Assembly: GCA_025350055.1 (NCBI GenBank)
Contig: JANXYK010000041.1
Location: 1 to 64,000 of the forward strand
Direction: 5' to 3'
DNA length: 64,000 nucleotides
Origin: Gammaproteobacteria bacterium
Lineage (GTDB): Bacteria > Pseudomonadota > Gammaproteobacteria > Steroidobacterales > Steroidobacteraceae
Below, piece by piece: positions 43,901 through 53,182 of the stretch. The notes beneath the pieces are model-generated. The model made no database searches. It was given only the letters and a program-made list of their open reading frames with translations, and was not told the origin of the DNA. Numbering within the stretch: the first letter of the stretch is position 1; each line of letters opens with the position of its first letter. A program made the translations under genes and the position numbers.

Positions 43901-45295
43901 CTAGCCGGCGGTAAAGTCGGCGCCATCGACCGCGGGAAAGCGCAGCACGATGGCGAGTCCCTTGCCATCGGTGCCGTTGCCCACCTCGATCTGCGCCCCA
44001 TGCAACTCGGCAATGCGCTGCACGATCGAGAGTCCGAGCCCGCTGCCGTAGTCCTGGCTGCCGCTCACGCGATAGAAGCGTTCAAAGATCCGGCTGCGCT
44101 CGGCCGGCACCACACCCACACCCGAGTCGCTGACGATCAGTTCGACGATGTTGCCGCGCTGATTGCATTCGACGCGCACGCGCGAGCCGGAAGGCGAGTA
44201 GCGGATGGCGTTGTCGATCAGGTTGCGCAGCAGGATGCCGAGCAGGTCGCGATCGCCAAGCAACATCGCCGTGGAGGCGCTCGAATCCAGCTGTATCAGC
44301 CGGCGCGCCGCGAATTGCAGCTGCTCTTCCACCTGCGCGCACACCAGCGTCGCGAGGTCGGTGCGCGCAAAGCGGCTCTTGTTGTAGGTGCCCGTGTCCA
44401 GGCGCGCCAGCGCCAGCAGCTGTTCGATCAGGCGCCCGCTGCGATCGACACTGGTGAGCAGATCGTCCGAGGCGCTGGAAAATTCCTCGGGCGTGCGTGC
44501 CCCCTGCATCACCTGTGCGTTGGCGCGGATCGCCGCCAGCGGCGTGCGCAACTCGTGGGCCGCATCAGCGGTGAAATGCCGCTCCAGATCGAGCGCGACC
44601 CGCATGCGCTCGAGCAGGCGGTTTAGCGCTGCCAGCAGTGGCGCCACTTCCTGTGGCACATACGGCGCATCAATCGGCCGCAGGTCATTGGCCGAACGCT
44701 CGGCCACCAGCTGCGCCGAGGTGCGCACGGTACGGAAGCTGTAGGCGATGATCCACCAGATCAGTGCGCCCCCGAGGATCAGAATTACCGCCAGCGTCGA
44801 GACCAGGGTCCAGAAGAATTCGGTGGGCAGTTCGCGATGGGATTCCACCGGTTCGGCGATCTGCAGCTGCAGACTGTGGGCCTGGTTCCAGAGCGAGAAA
44901 CTGCGCCAGCGCTGCCCGTCGATCACTGTCCAGCCGAAGCCGGTGTAGTTCAACGGCATCATCGGCGTGCGCGGCGCGTTGGCGGTGCGATACGAGGCGC
45001 GCAGGTCCTCGGTCCACACCTGGTAACGGAACGCGAAGGGGCCGGGCAGCGTTTCAGCGCGCAGCAGCGCTTCGCCGAGCGAGGGGCCGTGTTCCTCCAG
45101 CTCGTGTTGCGCCAATTGCAGCAGCAATTCGCCGGTCTGGCGCATGGACTCGTCATACATGCGCTGGCTGGTGGCGCGCGCTTCGAGGAAGGTGATGGCG
45201 GTGCCCGCTGCCATCAGCAGGCACATCAGCGAGATCAGCAGTGCAACCAGTCGCCCGCGCAGCGACCAGGTGGATCGGCTCTCAAGCAGTGGCAT
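43901..45295 (-). CDS. Sensor histidine kinase (QseC/PmrB type)
   Basis: 464 residues from the ATG at 45295; an in-frame ATG at 45322 adds nine residues. Two transmembrane helices (about 15-38 and 170-192) enclose a periplasmic sensor of about 130 residues. A HAMP-like segment, the H-box TADAAHELRTPLAAIRA, N-box LIDNAIRYSPSG and G-boxes SDSGVGV and GSGLGLSIV follow. The start lies inside the regulator gene, so the pair is translationally coupled. The signal sensed is unknown; the homologous systems respond to metals, cationic peptides or catecholamines. Confidence 0.92.
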   Translation of the reverse strand: MPLLESRSTWSLRGRLVALLISLMCLLMAAGTAITFLEARATSQRMYDESMRQTGELLLQLAQHELEEHGPSLGEALLRAETLPGPFAFRYQVWTEDLRASYRTANAPRTPMMPLNYTGFGWTVIDGQRWRSFSLWNQAHSLQLQIAEPVESHRELPTEFFWTLVSTLAVILILGGALIWWIIAYSFRTVRTSAQLVAERSANDLRPIDAPYVPQEVAPLLAALNRLLERMRVALDLERHFTADAAHELRTPLAAIRANAQVMQGARTPEEFSSASDDLLTSVDRSGRLIEQLLALARLDTGTYNKSRFARTDLATLVCAQVEEQLQFAARRLIQLDSSASTAMLLGDRDLLGILLRNLIDNAIRYSPSGSRVRVECNQRGNIVELIVSDSGVGVVPAERSRIFERFYRVSGSQDYGSGLGLSIVQRIAELHGAQIEVGNGTDGKGLAIVLRFPAVDGADFTAG

Positions 45296-45971
45296 GCGCG
45301 GGGCCGAGCGACTCCGACTCATCGATCATGTAGCCCTGGCTATGCACGGTGCGGATCAGTTCGCGCCCGAGCTTGCGACGCAGGTGATGCACGTGCACTT
45401 CCACGGCATTGCTATCGATGTCGTTGCTCCAGCTATAGAGCGCATCCTGCAATTGCGTACGGCTCTGCACACGGCCGCGGTTCTCCAGCAGCTGCAGCAG
45501 CAGCGCGAATTCCCTGGCGGTCAATTGCACTTCACTACCGGCCTGTGTGACCTTGCGGGCCGCAGGGTTCACGGTCAGCGTGCCGTGGCTGATCAGCGTC
45601 TGCGCGCGTCCTGCGGCACGGCGCGATGCGGCGCGCAATCGTGCACCCAGTTCCAGCAGGTCGAATGGCTTGACGAGGAAATCATCCGCACCGGCGTCGA
45701 GGCCGAGGATGCGTTCGGGCACCTCATCACGCGAAGTGATGATCAGCACCGGCTGCTGGTTTCCGGCAGCACGCAATTTTTGCAGCAGCGACATGCCGCC
45801 CTGGTGCGGCAATCCGAGATCGAGCAGCACTGCGCCGTATTCACCCGACAGCGCCGCGCTTTCGCCGGCGACGCCATCACGTACCCAGTCGACAGCATGT
45901 CCCTGCTGTTGCAGCCCGGTCTGTACCGCCTTGCCGAGCTGCGCGTCGTCTTCGACGAGTAAAACCCGCAT
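45282..45971 (-). CDS. OmpR-family response regulator (QseB/PmrA type)
   Basis: 229 residues. Receiver: VEDD acidic pocket, phospho-Asp in LLDLGLP near residue 51, and the Lys of LVKPFD. DNA-binding winged helix with LTAREFALLLQLLENRGRV and VHHLRRKLG. Upstream is a tandem CTTAAG/CTTAAT box of the kind bound by PmrA/QseB regulators, implying autoregulation. Confidence 0.94.
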   Translation of the reverse strand: MRVLLVEDDAQLGKAVQTGLQQQGHAVDWVRDGVAGESAALSGEYGAVLLDLGLPHQGGMSLLQKLRAAGNQQPVLIITSRDEVPERILGLDAGADDFLVKPFDLLELGARLRAASRRAAGRAQTLISHGTLTVNPAARKVTQAGSEVQLTAREFALLLQLLENRGRVQSRTQLQDALYSWSNDIDSNAVEVHVHHLRRKLGRELIRTVHSQGYMIDESESLGPAHATA

Positions 45972-46021
45972 GGGCTCACCTGCACCACTGTTTTGCCAGC
46001 GAAAGAGCGTAGTGCAGGGGC

Positions 46022-46038
46022 ATTAAGCACATCTTAAG
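46022..46038 (-). promoter_or_regulatory. PmrA/QseB-type tandem box upstream of the two-component operon
   Basis: On the minus strand CTTAAG, five bases, CTTAAT: the tandem direct repeat recognised by PmrA/BasR and QseB. Its near edge is 50 bp upstream of the regulator ATG. A TACGCT hexamer 10 nt further down could be the -10. Another half-site-like TTAA occurs near 46070. The remainder of the 378-nt gap to the EAL gene shows no gene I can support. Confidence 0.7.
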
Positions 46039-46364
46039 GATTCTGGTCCAAGTCCGCAGCGAGTGCATTAAGAAGACGAAACTCGAGGTTGCGGCGACTA
46101 TCAGCATGGCGAGCGTGAGATTGGCGCCGTGCAGGCCCATGCCGTGGTCATCCGGCGGTTTGACATATCCCTGTGGAAACAAGGCTCTCCGGGCTGTGCG
46201 GCCGCTGTTGTGACCTATATCCCGAATCGCACTGACGGTCGATGACAGCGCTGTAAAACCGGAACTGCGCCATGCCCTTCAGTCTCCGCTAGGCGACAGA
46301 ATCTCCGTCAATGTGACATTACCCAGCCGAGCGGCTGGCGAGGCGCGACATGGAGAGTTCAGGA

Positions 46365-48044
46365 ATGCCTAAGCTTGATAGCCGAACAGCCGCCCGTTGT
46401 TGCGGCCTGGTGCTGGCGATGGCGCTGCCCGTGCTGGCGCTGGCCGGAGCGCTGCTGCTCGATGAGGGCTCGCGCAACAATCAATTAATGTTTGCTGTCG
46501 TGGCGAGTGTCACCATCATCCTCGCTGGCGCGGCCGCAGTGAATCTGCGCCGGCGTCACGCGCAGCAGCTCGACGGACTGGTTGCCGCCACGCGCCGGCT
46601 CGGCCGACGCGAGTTCGCGCAAGTGCCGGGTAATGCGATGCAGGAGTTCGATGAAGCCAGCGCCTGGCGACTCGGCCAGGTGTACGCGGATACGGCTTCG
46701 CGCCTGCGTCGGCAGTTTGGCCGATTGCAATCGCTGCTCGAAATAGATCGCTGGCTGCTCTCTGTGGGCACCGTAGATGAAACACTGCGCGGCGTGCTGC
46801 CGCTGATCGCCGAGGTCCTGCAGTGCCGCGCCGTCTCGGTGGTGCTGCTCGACAACCTGGATCGCGACCGCGCCCGCAGCTTCGATTTCCTGCCCGAGAC
46901 GCACCAACCGGTCGGTGCGGCGCGCATGATCGCCATCGACGCTGAGCGGCTGCGTGCAGTGAGCACCCATGAGCCGAGCCTGGAAGTGAGCGCCATCGGC
47001 GTGAATTCCGAGGAATTCCTCGCGCCGCTGGCCGCTTCGGGCGCGCAGGCCTTCCGCGTCTGCCCGCTGGAGTTTCGCGAGCAGGTGCGTGGGTTCCTCT
47101 GCATAGGTTATCGCGTCGATGCGCATGCGCAGGAAGACGCGGACTTCGGTCCCAACGATATTGCCGAGCGCCTCGGTCTGGCGCTGACCGGCCGCGTGGC
47201 TCCGGGTACCCGCAGCGCCTCATCGCTGGCTGCGGAAGCCGCTGCGCCGCGCAAGCGCTCGCCGCTGGAAACCGGCATGCAGCGCGCGCTGCAGCGCGAG
47301 GAATTCGCGCTCGCCTATCAGCCCATCGTCGCGGCGCATTCGCGCCACGTGAACGCCGTCGAAGCGCTGGTGCGCTGGCCGAACGGTACGGATGGCGTCA
47401 GCCGCAATGCGGCCGATTTCATTCCGGTGGCCGAGGACAGTGGCCTGATCGTCGATCTGGGCGATTGGGTGTTGCGCACCGCCTGCACGCAGTTCGACAG
47501 CTGGCGCCGTGCCGGCCTGACGCTCGACTACGTCGCCGTGAACGTCTCGGCGCGCCAGTTGCAGCATTCGGGCCTGTACGCCACGGTGCTGGCTTGCCTG
47601 CAGCGTTCCAACATGGAACCCTCGCAGCTGCAGCTCGAGATCACCGAAGACATGCTGCGCGAAGGCCCCGATGCGCTCGCGATGCTGCGCGAGCTGGCCG
47701 AGCGTGGCGTACGCCTGGCGCTCGATGATTTTGGTGACGGCAATTCCTCGCTGAGCGCGGTGCGCGACCTGCCGATTACGGCCCTTAAGATAGACCGCTC
47801 CTGCGTCGCCGGTCTCGGCGTGAACGAGTCGGTGCAGTCGCTGGTGCGCGCGGTGATCGGCATGGGCGCCGCCACCAGCAAGATCGTGATTGCCGAAGGC
47901 GTGGAAGATCGCTCGCAGCTCGAGTTCCTCGAGGCGGCGGGTTGCGATTCGCTACAGGGTTTCCTGTTCGCCCCGGCGCTGCCGGCGGCGGAGATTCCGG
48001 CCTTCGTGACGGCCTACAGCGGCGAAACCAGCATGGTGGCCTGA
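46365..48044 (+). CDS. Membrane GAF-EAL cyclic-di-GMP phosphodiesterase
   Basis: The start is set at 46365, with GGAGAG 8 nt upstream; 559 residues. Two N-terminal transmembrane helices (about 10-55) precede a HAMP-like helix, a GAF-like domain (about 110-285) and an EAL domain. EAL residues are complete: VEALVRW, NVSARQLQ, LEITEDML, LDDFGDGNSSL, KIDRS and AEGVED. There is no GGDEF domain, so it should only degrade c-di-GMP. It is divergent from the two-component operon. Confidence 0.88.
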   Translation: MPKLDSRTAARCCGLVLAMALPVLALAGALLLDEGSRNNQLMFAVVASVTIILAGAAAVNLRRRHAQQLDGLVAATRRLGRREFAQVPGNAMQEFDEASAWRLGQVYADTASRLRRQFGRLQSLLEIDRWLLSVGTVDETLRGVLPLIAEVLQCRAVSVVLLDNLDRDRARSFDFLPETHQPVGAARMIAIDAERLRAVSTHEPSLEVSAIGVNSEEFLAPLAASGAQAFRVCPLEFREQVRGFLCIGYRVDAHAQEDADFGPNDIAERLGLALTGRVAPGTRSASSLAAEAAAPRKRSPLETGMQRALQREEFALAYQPIVAAHSRHVNAVEALVRWPNGTDGVSRNAADFIPVAEDSGLIVDLGDWVLRTACTQFDSWRRAGLTLDYVAVNVSARQLQHSGLYATVLACLQRSNMEPSQLQLEITEDMLREGPDALAMLRELAERGVRLALDDFGDGNSSLSAVRDLPITALKIDRSCVAGLGVNESVQSLVRAVIGMGAATSKIVIAEGVEDRSQLEFLEAAGCDSLQGFLFAPALPAAEIPAFVTAYSGETSMVA

Positions 48045-48166
48045 GGCCAGCACTCTGAAGCGGGCATAATCAGCCGGAGTGTCGGCGGTGTCTGACAATT
48101 GTGTGGGTGCAATCCGCACACTAAGATCAGCCGTCGTCTCAAGGTCACTACACCCGGGGTATTTCC

Positions 48167-49747
48167 ATGCGAATCCTGACCACTGCCTCGCTGGTTGCGC
48201 TTTCACTGGCCGCCTGCGGCGGCGGCGGTGGTGGCAGCAGCCCGCAGCTCACCGCCGGCTGGCAAATGGGTGTCTTCCAGGCCGCCTCGAACTACGCCAA
48301 CAAGTGCGCCGCGCCGCGCATGGGCACCGACCCGATCACCCATGTGGCCTACCCCGATCGCGCCGGCTCACTGCTCGATGAGAACAACTTCCTGCGCTCC
48401 TGGAGCAACGACCTGTATCTCTGGTACAGCGAGATCGCAGATCAAGACCCGGCCAACTTCAGCACCGCGTTGTCATATTTCAATGTGCTGAAGACCACGG
48501 CGCTCACCGCCACAGGCTCGAAGAAGGACAAATTCCACTTCACCTATTTGACCAGCGACTGGGAAGCCATGGCGCTCACCGGTTTGTCGGCGGGGTATGG
48601 CGCGCAATGGGTCATACTGAGCAGCGCGCCACCGCGCAGCCTGGTGATCGCCTACACCGACCCGAATACGCCGGCCACCGCGGTCGGCGCCAACCTGGTA
48701 CGCGGCGAGTACGTGCTCATGGTGGATGGAGTGGATCTCGTGAATTCGACCACCCAGGCCCAGGTCGACGCGCTGAACGCGGGCCTGTTTCCTTCGGCCG
48801 TCGGGCAATCGCATACCTTCGTGATCCAGGATCGGCAGGGCGGGCAGCGCACGATCAACATGGTGTCGGCCGACGTCACCAGCACGCCGGTGCAGAACGT
48901 GCACACGATCGCCACTGCGAGCGGCAACGTGGGCTACATGCTCTTCAACGATCACCTCGCCACTTCGGAGAGGGGCCTGTACGACGCCTTCACCGCGCTG
49001 GCGGGGCAGAACGTGACTGATCTGGTGATCGATATCCGCTACAACGGCGGCGGGTATCTCGATATCGCCAGCGAAGTGGGTTACATGGTGGCCGGCCCCA
49101 CCGCCACCGGCGGCAAGACATTTGAGCTCGCGCAGTTCAACAGCAAGCATCCGAGCACCGATCCGGTGACCGGGAGTGCCATTGCGCCGACGCTGTTCCT
49201 GACCGCCTCGCAGGGCTTCAATGCCAGCCTGCTGGCAGGCGGCCAGGCGCTGCCGCATCTCGACCTGGCGCGCGTGTTCGTGCTCACGGGGGCCGACACC
49301 TGTTCGGCCAGCGAGGCGGTGATCAACGGCCTGCGTGGCGCGGGCGTCAACGTGATACAGATCGGCTCGACCACCTGTGGCAAGCCCTACGGTTTCTATC
49401 CCCAGGACAACTGTGGCACCACGTATTTCTCGATCGAGTTCCGCGGTGTGAACCACCTGAACTTTGGCGACTACACCGACGGCTTCTCGCCGCAGAACAC
49501 GCAAGCCAGCAGCACGCCGACCGGGGTGCTGCTGCCTGGTTGCTCGATTGCGGATGATTTCTCGCACCAGCTCGGCGATGCGGCCGAAGGGCGGCTGGCA
49601 GAAGCGCTCAGTTACCGCGTAAGCGGCGCTTGTGCCTCGCCGGCCAGTGGCTTTGGCAAGGCCCTGCATGCGCAGGTGCGCAGCGCGGGCGATGGCCTGA
49701 TGCCAGCCTCGGCGCTCCGCGCGCTGATGATTCCAACGCGGCACTGA
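48167..49747 (+). CDS. S41-family peptidase lipoprotein
   Basis: 526 residues. Lipobox LAAC at about residue 17, then a Gly/Ser run. A PDZ-like region (GANLVRGEYVLMVDGVDL) precedes the tail-specific protease domain: DIRYNGGGYL, catalytic Ser in TCSASEAVINGL, and the Lys in TTCGKPYGF, giving the Ser-Lys dyad. Anchored in the envelope, probably facing the periplasm. It is convergent with the DUF885 gene, and the 63-nt gap contains only short GC-rich inverted repeats. Confidence 0.88.
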   Translation: MRILTTASLVALSLAACGGGGGGSSPQLTAGWQMGVFQAASNYANKCAAPRMGTDPITHVAYPDRAGSLLDENNFLRSWSNDLYLWYSEIADQDPANFSTALSYFNVLKTTALTATGSKKDKFHFTYLTSDWEAMALTGLSAGYGAQWVILSSAPPRSLVIAYTDPNTPATAVGANLVRGEYVLMVDGVDLVNSTTQAQVDALNAGLFPSAVGQSHTFVIQDRQGGQRTINMVSADVTSTPVQNVHTIATASGNVGYMLFNDHLATSERGLYDAFTALAGQNVTDLVIDIRYNGGGYLDIASEVGYMVAGPTATGGKTFELAQFNSKHPSTDPVTGSAIAPTLFLTASQGFNASLLAGGQALPHLDLARVFVLTGADTCSASEAVINGLRGAGVNVIQIGSTTCGKPYGFYPQDNCGTTYFSIEFRGVNHLNFGDYTDGFSPQNTQASSTPTGVLLPGCSIADDFSHQLGDAAEGRLAEALSYRVSGACASPASGFGKALHAQVRSAGDGLMPASALRALMIPTRH

Positions 49748-49810
49748 GCGCGGCGCGTTACGCGACGCCGCGAACGCACGAGCGCTCGCTCGCGTCAGTC
49801 GCTGCGCGCG

Positions 49811-51583
49811 TCAGAGCGTCGGCGAATCGTCGTGCAGCATCGCGCGACGCACGATCTTCAGCGGCGGAAAGCCTTCGCGCATGAAGGCGTCATGGAAAGC
49901 CTTGAGGTCGAAGCTCGCGCCCTGGAGTTTTTTCAGGTCGGCGCGCAGTTGCAGGACCTGCAGCTTGCCCAGCGTGTAATAGAGATAGGTCGCATCGCTG
50001 GTGCCGCGCTTGGTCTCGGCCTCGGCCACCTTGCGTGACTGGAAGCCTTCCTTCACGAAATAGTCCACGGCCTGATCGAAGCTCATCGAGCCGGTGTGCA
50101 TTCCGATGGCGACCATGTAGCGGGCGTTGCGCAGCAGCGCATCCTGCAGCTGGGCGAGCTTCAGCCACTGCGCCTCGCGCCGCTGTTGCCCGGTGGCATT
50201 CGCTGGCGGCGCACCCAGGCCTTCCTCCAGCATCATCTGCTCGCAGTAGTGTGCCCAACCCTCGGCGTTGGAATTGGCACCCACGAGCTTGCGCACGCGA
50301 TCGGGCACCTGGTGCATCCACAGGAACTGGATGTAGTGGCCGGGATAGGCCTCGTGCACCGCCACGTTGCTGATCAGCGGATAGTTCCACTGCGTCATGA
50401 AATTCTCGGTGGTGGCCTGGTCCCAGGAAGGATCGGGTAGCGTCACATTGAAATAGGCTTCAGTGGCCGTGGTCTCGAAGGGTCCGGGCGTATCCATCGA
50501 GGCCGAGGTGGTGGCGCGCATGAATGCCGGGGTCTCCTCGACCGTGGGCGGAGCCGCATCGGGCACCGTGATGATCGAGTGCTTGGCGAGGAATTGCCGC
50601 AGGCCCTCGAACTGATCGCGCACGCTCTGCAACAGGTTGGCGGGCGCCGGATGATTGCTGGTGAGCTGCTCCAGCACCTGGCGCGGAGTCTTGCCCGGCT
50701 CGAGATCGTGCGCGATGCGCGCAAACTCACGCTGGTTGAGACGCAGGTTCGCAAGCCCGATCTGCCGCAGCTTCGCGAGCGGCATATCCACCATTTCGTC
50801 GAGCTGCACTTTGCGGCTGAACACCGCTGCGCCCAACCGATAGTCACCATGCGAGCGCGGTTGCAGGTCGGCCTTCAGCCATTGCTGGTAGCTCTCGAGC
50901 GCCGCGATCACCGCGGCATTGCTGGCGGCGAACTCGCTGCTGATGCGCGCATCGTCGGCATCGCTGAAGGCCGTGGGCACATCGTTCTTGAAGAAGGCAA
51001 TGATGTCAGGCAACTGCTGCAGGGCGATCTGCGTGTAGATCGGCGGCGGGTTGACCAGGTTGGCGCGCGCTGCCATCAGCTGAGCCGGCATCAGCTTCTC
51101 GCGCTCGACCATGCGTCGCAGCCGCTCGTTGGTGGGCGCGTAACGGCGCGCCATGCTGATGAAGGCGCTGCTGGCCAGGCCCGAGGAATACAGATCCGGA
51201 TTCTTCTCCCAGGGGCGGATCTTCTCCAGCGTCAGCAGCTGGCTGCGCACGCTGTTCAACAGCAGCTGCAGGTTGGCGGCGTAGTGCTCGGAGAGCGCGC
51301 TGGAGGAGTGTGCGGCAAAGCGCCGCTCGTAGGCATGGAGCGAGGCGATGTGCGCGTCGACGGCGGCGCGCGAGTAATCCTCCAGCTGCATGTCGAAATC
51401 GTGTATGCCCACCTGGGTCGCTTCGCTCGGATGCGTGGGGAAGTACCACTTGTCGAGGTACTCCTCGCTCAGCTGCAGCAGCGCGGTGTCGGCAGCGCCA
51501 GCCGCTGGCGCGGCACTGGCCTGAGGGGTGAATGACAAGCTGGCGAGCGCAGCGATCCATAGGGGCAGGTATCTGGTGTTCAT
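49811..51583 (-). CDS. Exported DUF885 metallopeptidase-like protein
   Basis: 590 residues with a signal peptide ending near ASA. All-helical DUF885 architecture with the zinc motif VHEAYPGHYIQ, and EGWAHYCEQMM with a further Glu. Members are thought to be peptidases related to M32; substrates are mostly unknown. No ribosome-binding site lies before the ATG, but a -10-like TAGACT is 6 nt upstream. Confidence 0.88.
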   Translation of the reverse strand: MNTRYLPLWIAALASLSFTPQASAAPAAGAADTALLQLSEEYLDKWYFPTHPSEATQVGIHDFDMQLEDYSRAAVDAHIASLHAYERRFAAHSSSALSEHYAANLQLLLNSVRSQLLTLEKIRPWEKNPDLYSSGLASSAFISMARRYAPTNERLRRMVEREKLMPAQLMAARANLVNPPPIYTQIALQQLPDIIAFFKNDVPTAFSDADDARISSEFAASNAAVIAALESYQQWLKADLQPRSHGDYRLGAAVFSRKVQLDEMVDMPLAKLRQIGLANLRLNQREFARIAHDLEPGKTPRQVLEQLTSNHPAPANLLQSVRDQFEGLRQFLAKHSIITVPDAAPPTVEETPAFMRATTSASMDTPGPFETTATEAYFNVTLPDPSWDQATTENFMTQWNYPLISNVAVHEAYPGHYIQFLWMHQVPDRVRKLVGANSNAEGWAHYCEQMMLEEGLGAPPANATGQQRREAQWLKLAQLQDALLRNARYMVAIGMHTGSMSFDQAVDYFVKEGFQSRKVAEAETKRGTSDATYLYYTLGKLQVLQLRADLKKLQGASFDLKAFHDAFMREGFPPLKIVRRAMLHDDSPTL

Positions 51584-51589
51584 TCGGCC

Positions 51590-51595
51590 AGTCTA
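51590..51595 (-). promoter_or_regulatory. -10-like hexamer for a possible leaderless DUF885 transcript
   Basis: On the minus strand TAGACT ends 6 nt before the ATG at 51583, with no ribosome-binding site in between. The gap to the divergent DUF3667 gene is only 43 bp. Confidence 0.45.
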
Positions 51596-51626
51596 CGCCA
51601 CCAGCGTATGATTGCGCCCCTGAGCC

Positions 51627-52490
51627 ATGAGTGAACCTGATTCCAAAGCCCTGGTCCCGGCGCCCACAGTGGTTTGCGCCAACTGCCAAACGCCTAGCGC
51701 CGACATCTATTGCAGCCACTGCGGGCAGCGACTCGATACCCGTATCAACTCGGTGTGGCATTTCGCCAGCGAGGCCACCGAAGTACTCACGCACGCGGAT
51801 TCGCGGGTATGGAACACGCTGCGCCCCTTGCTGTTGCAACCGGGCTTCCTGAGCAAGGAATTCTTTGCCGGCCGGCGCGCGCGCTACCTGCAGCCGTTCC
51901 GCCTGTACCTGATATTGAGCGTCGTGTTCCTGTTGCTGGCGAGCTGGCTGGGCGAGGAGTCGGGCACCGAGATCGTCAAGATTGATGAGTCTGACAAGGT
52001 GGAATGCAGCAACCTGAAGTCCGATCTGCCCGGCAGCCAATGGTTGCGGCCGCGACTGATCGCGAGCTGCGAGAAGCTCAAAGCCGAGGGCGGCAACGAG
52101 TTGGGTCAAAGCGTGGTGCACAACCTGGGTCGTGCCATGTTCGTGTTCCTGCCGCTGATGGCGCTGCTCATGAAGCTGCTCTACTGGCATCCGCGCCGCT
52201 ACTACCTCGAGCACCTGCTGCTCTTGCTCCATAACCATGCCTTCGTGTTCCTGTGGATGTCGATCTACCTGCTCGCCATGCACTGGCTGGGCAGCTCGGG
52301 CTGGAAGGCGCTGGTGAGCCTGCTGCTGCTGGCCTACTTCGTGCGTTACCTCTATCGCTCGATGAAGGTGTTCTACGGGCAGGGGCACTGGCTCACGAGC
52401 CTGAAGTTCTCGGCGCTGGCACTCATCTATATGGTTTGCGCCGGACTCATGTTGCTGGCTACCACGATCGTCAGTGCGGTAGCGCTCTAA
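51627..52490 (+). CDS. DUF3667 family membrane protein with zinc ribbon
   Basis: 287 residues. An N-terminal zinc ribbon (CANCQTP ... CSHCGQR) is followed by a cytoplasmic stretch, then about five transmembrane helices (one near 93-113, the others from 170 to the end). Matches the DUF3667 layout. Function unknown. A TATGAT hexamer (51607-51612) lies 14 nt before the ATG. Confidence 0.8.
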   Translation: MSEPDSKALVPAPTVVCANCQTPSADIYCSHCGQRLDTRINSVWHFASEATEVLTHADSRVWNTLRPLLLQPGFLSKEFFAGRRARYLQPFRLYLILSVVFLLLASWLGEESGTEIVKIDESDKVECSNLKSDLPGSQWLRPRLIASCEKLKAEGGNELGQSVVHNLGRAMFVFLPLMALLMKLLYWHPRRYYLEHLLLLLHNHAFVFLWMSIYLLAMHWLGSSGWKALVSLLLLAYFVRYLYRSMKVFYGQGHWLTSLKFSALALIYMVCAGLMLLATTIVSAVAL

Positions 52491-52519
52491 GTCAATAACG
52501 CTTTGCAGTGATGCCGGGT

Positions 52520-52548
52520 TTGCCGTGCGCCGGGCAATTCCCTAAAAT
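52520..52548 (+). promoter_or_regulatory. Sigma-70 promoter of tRNA-Gly
   Basis: TTGCCG, 17 bases, TAAAAT; the tRNA begins 13 nt after the -10. The GC-rich stretch after the -10 (CACCGGGCC) is typical of stringently controlled stable-RNA promoters. Confidence 0.75.
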
Positions 52549-52560
52549 CACCGGGCCAAT

Positions 52561-52634
52561 GCGGGTGTAGTTCAATGGTAGAACTGTAGCTTCCCAAGCT
52601 ACTAACGTGGGTTCGATTCCCATCACCCGCTCCA
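52561..52634 (+). tRNA. tRNA-Gly (anticodon CCC)
   Basis: 74 nt including an encoded CCA end. Acceptor stem GCGGGTG/CACCCGC pairs fully. The anticodon loop TTCCCAA gives anticodon CCC at 52593-52595, and the T-loop GGTTCGATTCC is standard. Closely resembles the E. coli glyU product. Confidence 0.97.
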
Positions 52635-52651
52635 CTTCATGGGAGACACCG

Positions 52652-53092
52652 GTGCTGGAATTGCGCAATGTCGATCTGCGCGCCGATCCGGCGGCACGCG
52701 GCTACCAGAAGCAGGAAATCGTCAGCGTGGAATTCGCCGCGCAGCCGGGCAGCCTCACCTCGAGCGTGGGCACCAACACCTACAACGCGGGCGACGCGCT
52801 GCTCGCCGGGGCGGATGGCGATCTCTGGTGCGTGACGCGCGATCGATTCGATGCCGGCTATCTGCCACTGCCGCCGACGCAGCATGGCGAGCCGGGCCGA
52901 TATCGCAATCGACCAAGACCCGTGCTGGCCAAGCAGATGGTGGAAGCGTTCCGCTGCGAGCGTCGATCCGGCGGCGACTGGTTGCACGGCAAGGCCGGGG
53001 ACTGGCTGCTGCAGTACGCGCCAGGCGATCACGGCATCGCCACGCATGCGCGCTTCACGCTTGTGTATCGAGCAATGGAGGAAGATCGCTAA
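52652..53092 (+). CDS. PGDYG-domain-like hypothetical protein
   Basis: 146 residues from a GTG with GGGAG 6 nt upstream, starting 17 nt after the tRNA. Contains GDLWCVTRDRFDAGY, VLAKQMVEAFRC and DWLLQYAPGDHGIA, where PGDHG is the family-type motif. No signal peptide or membrane segment. The function is unknown, and the role of the small beta-rich domain can only be guessed. Confidence 0.6.
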   Translation: MLELRNVDLRADPAARGYQKQEIVSVEFAAQPGSLTSSVGTNTYNAGDALLAGADGDLWCVTRDRFDAGYLPLPPTQHGEPGRYRNRPRPVLAKQMVEAFRCERRSGGDWLHGKAGDWLLQYAPGDHGIATHARFTLVYRAMEEDR

Positions 53093-53182
53093 GTCGAGGT
53101 GCGAGAAATCGGCAGGCGTCCACAGATTTGTATTGGGTTGCTGATATTGGCGACTCAACCAACATCTACCGAGGACACCTTT

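Noticed and set aside
45976-46182. 68-codon minus-strand frame upstream of the response regulator
   Set aside because: It spans the tandem regulator box and the probable promoter, has no ribosome-binding site and no family resemblance.
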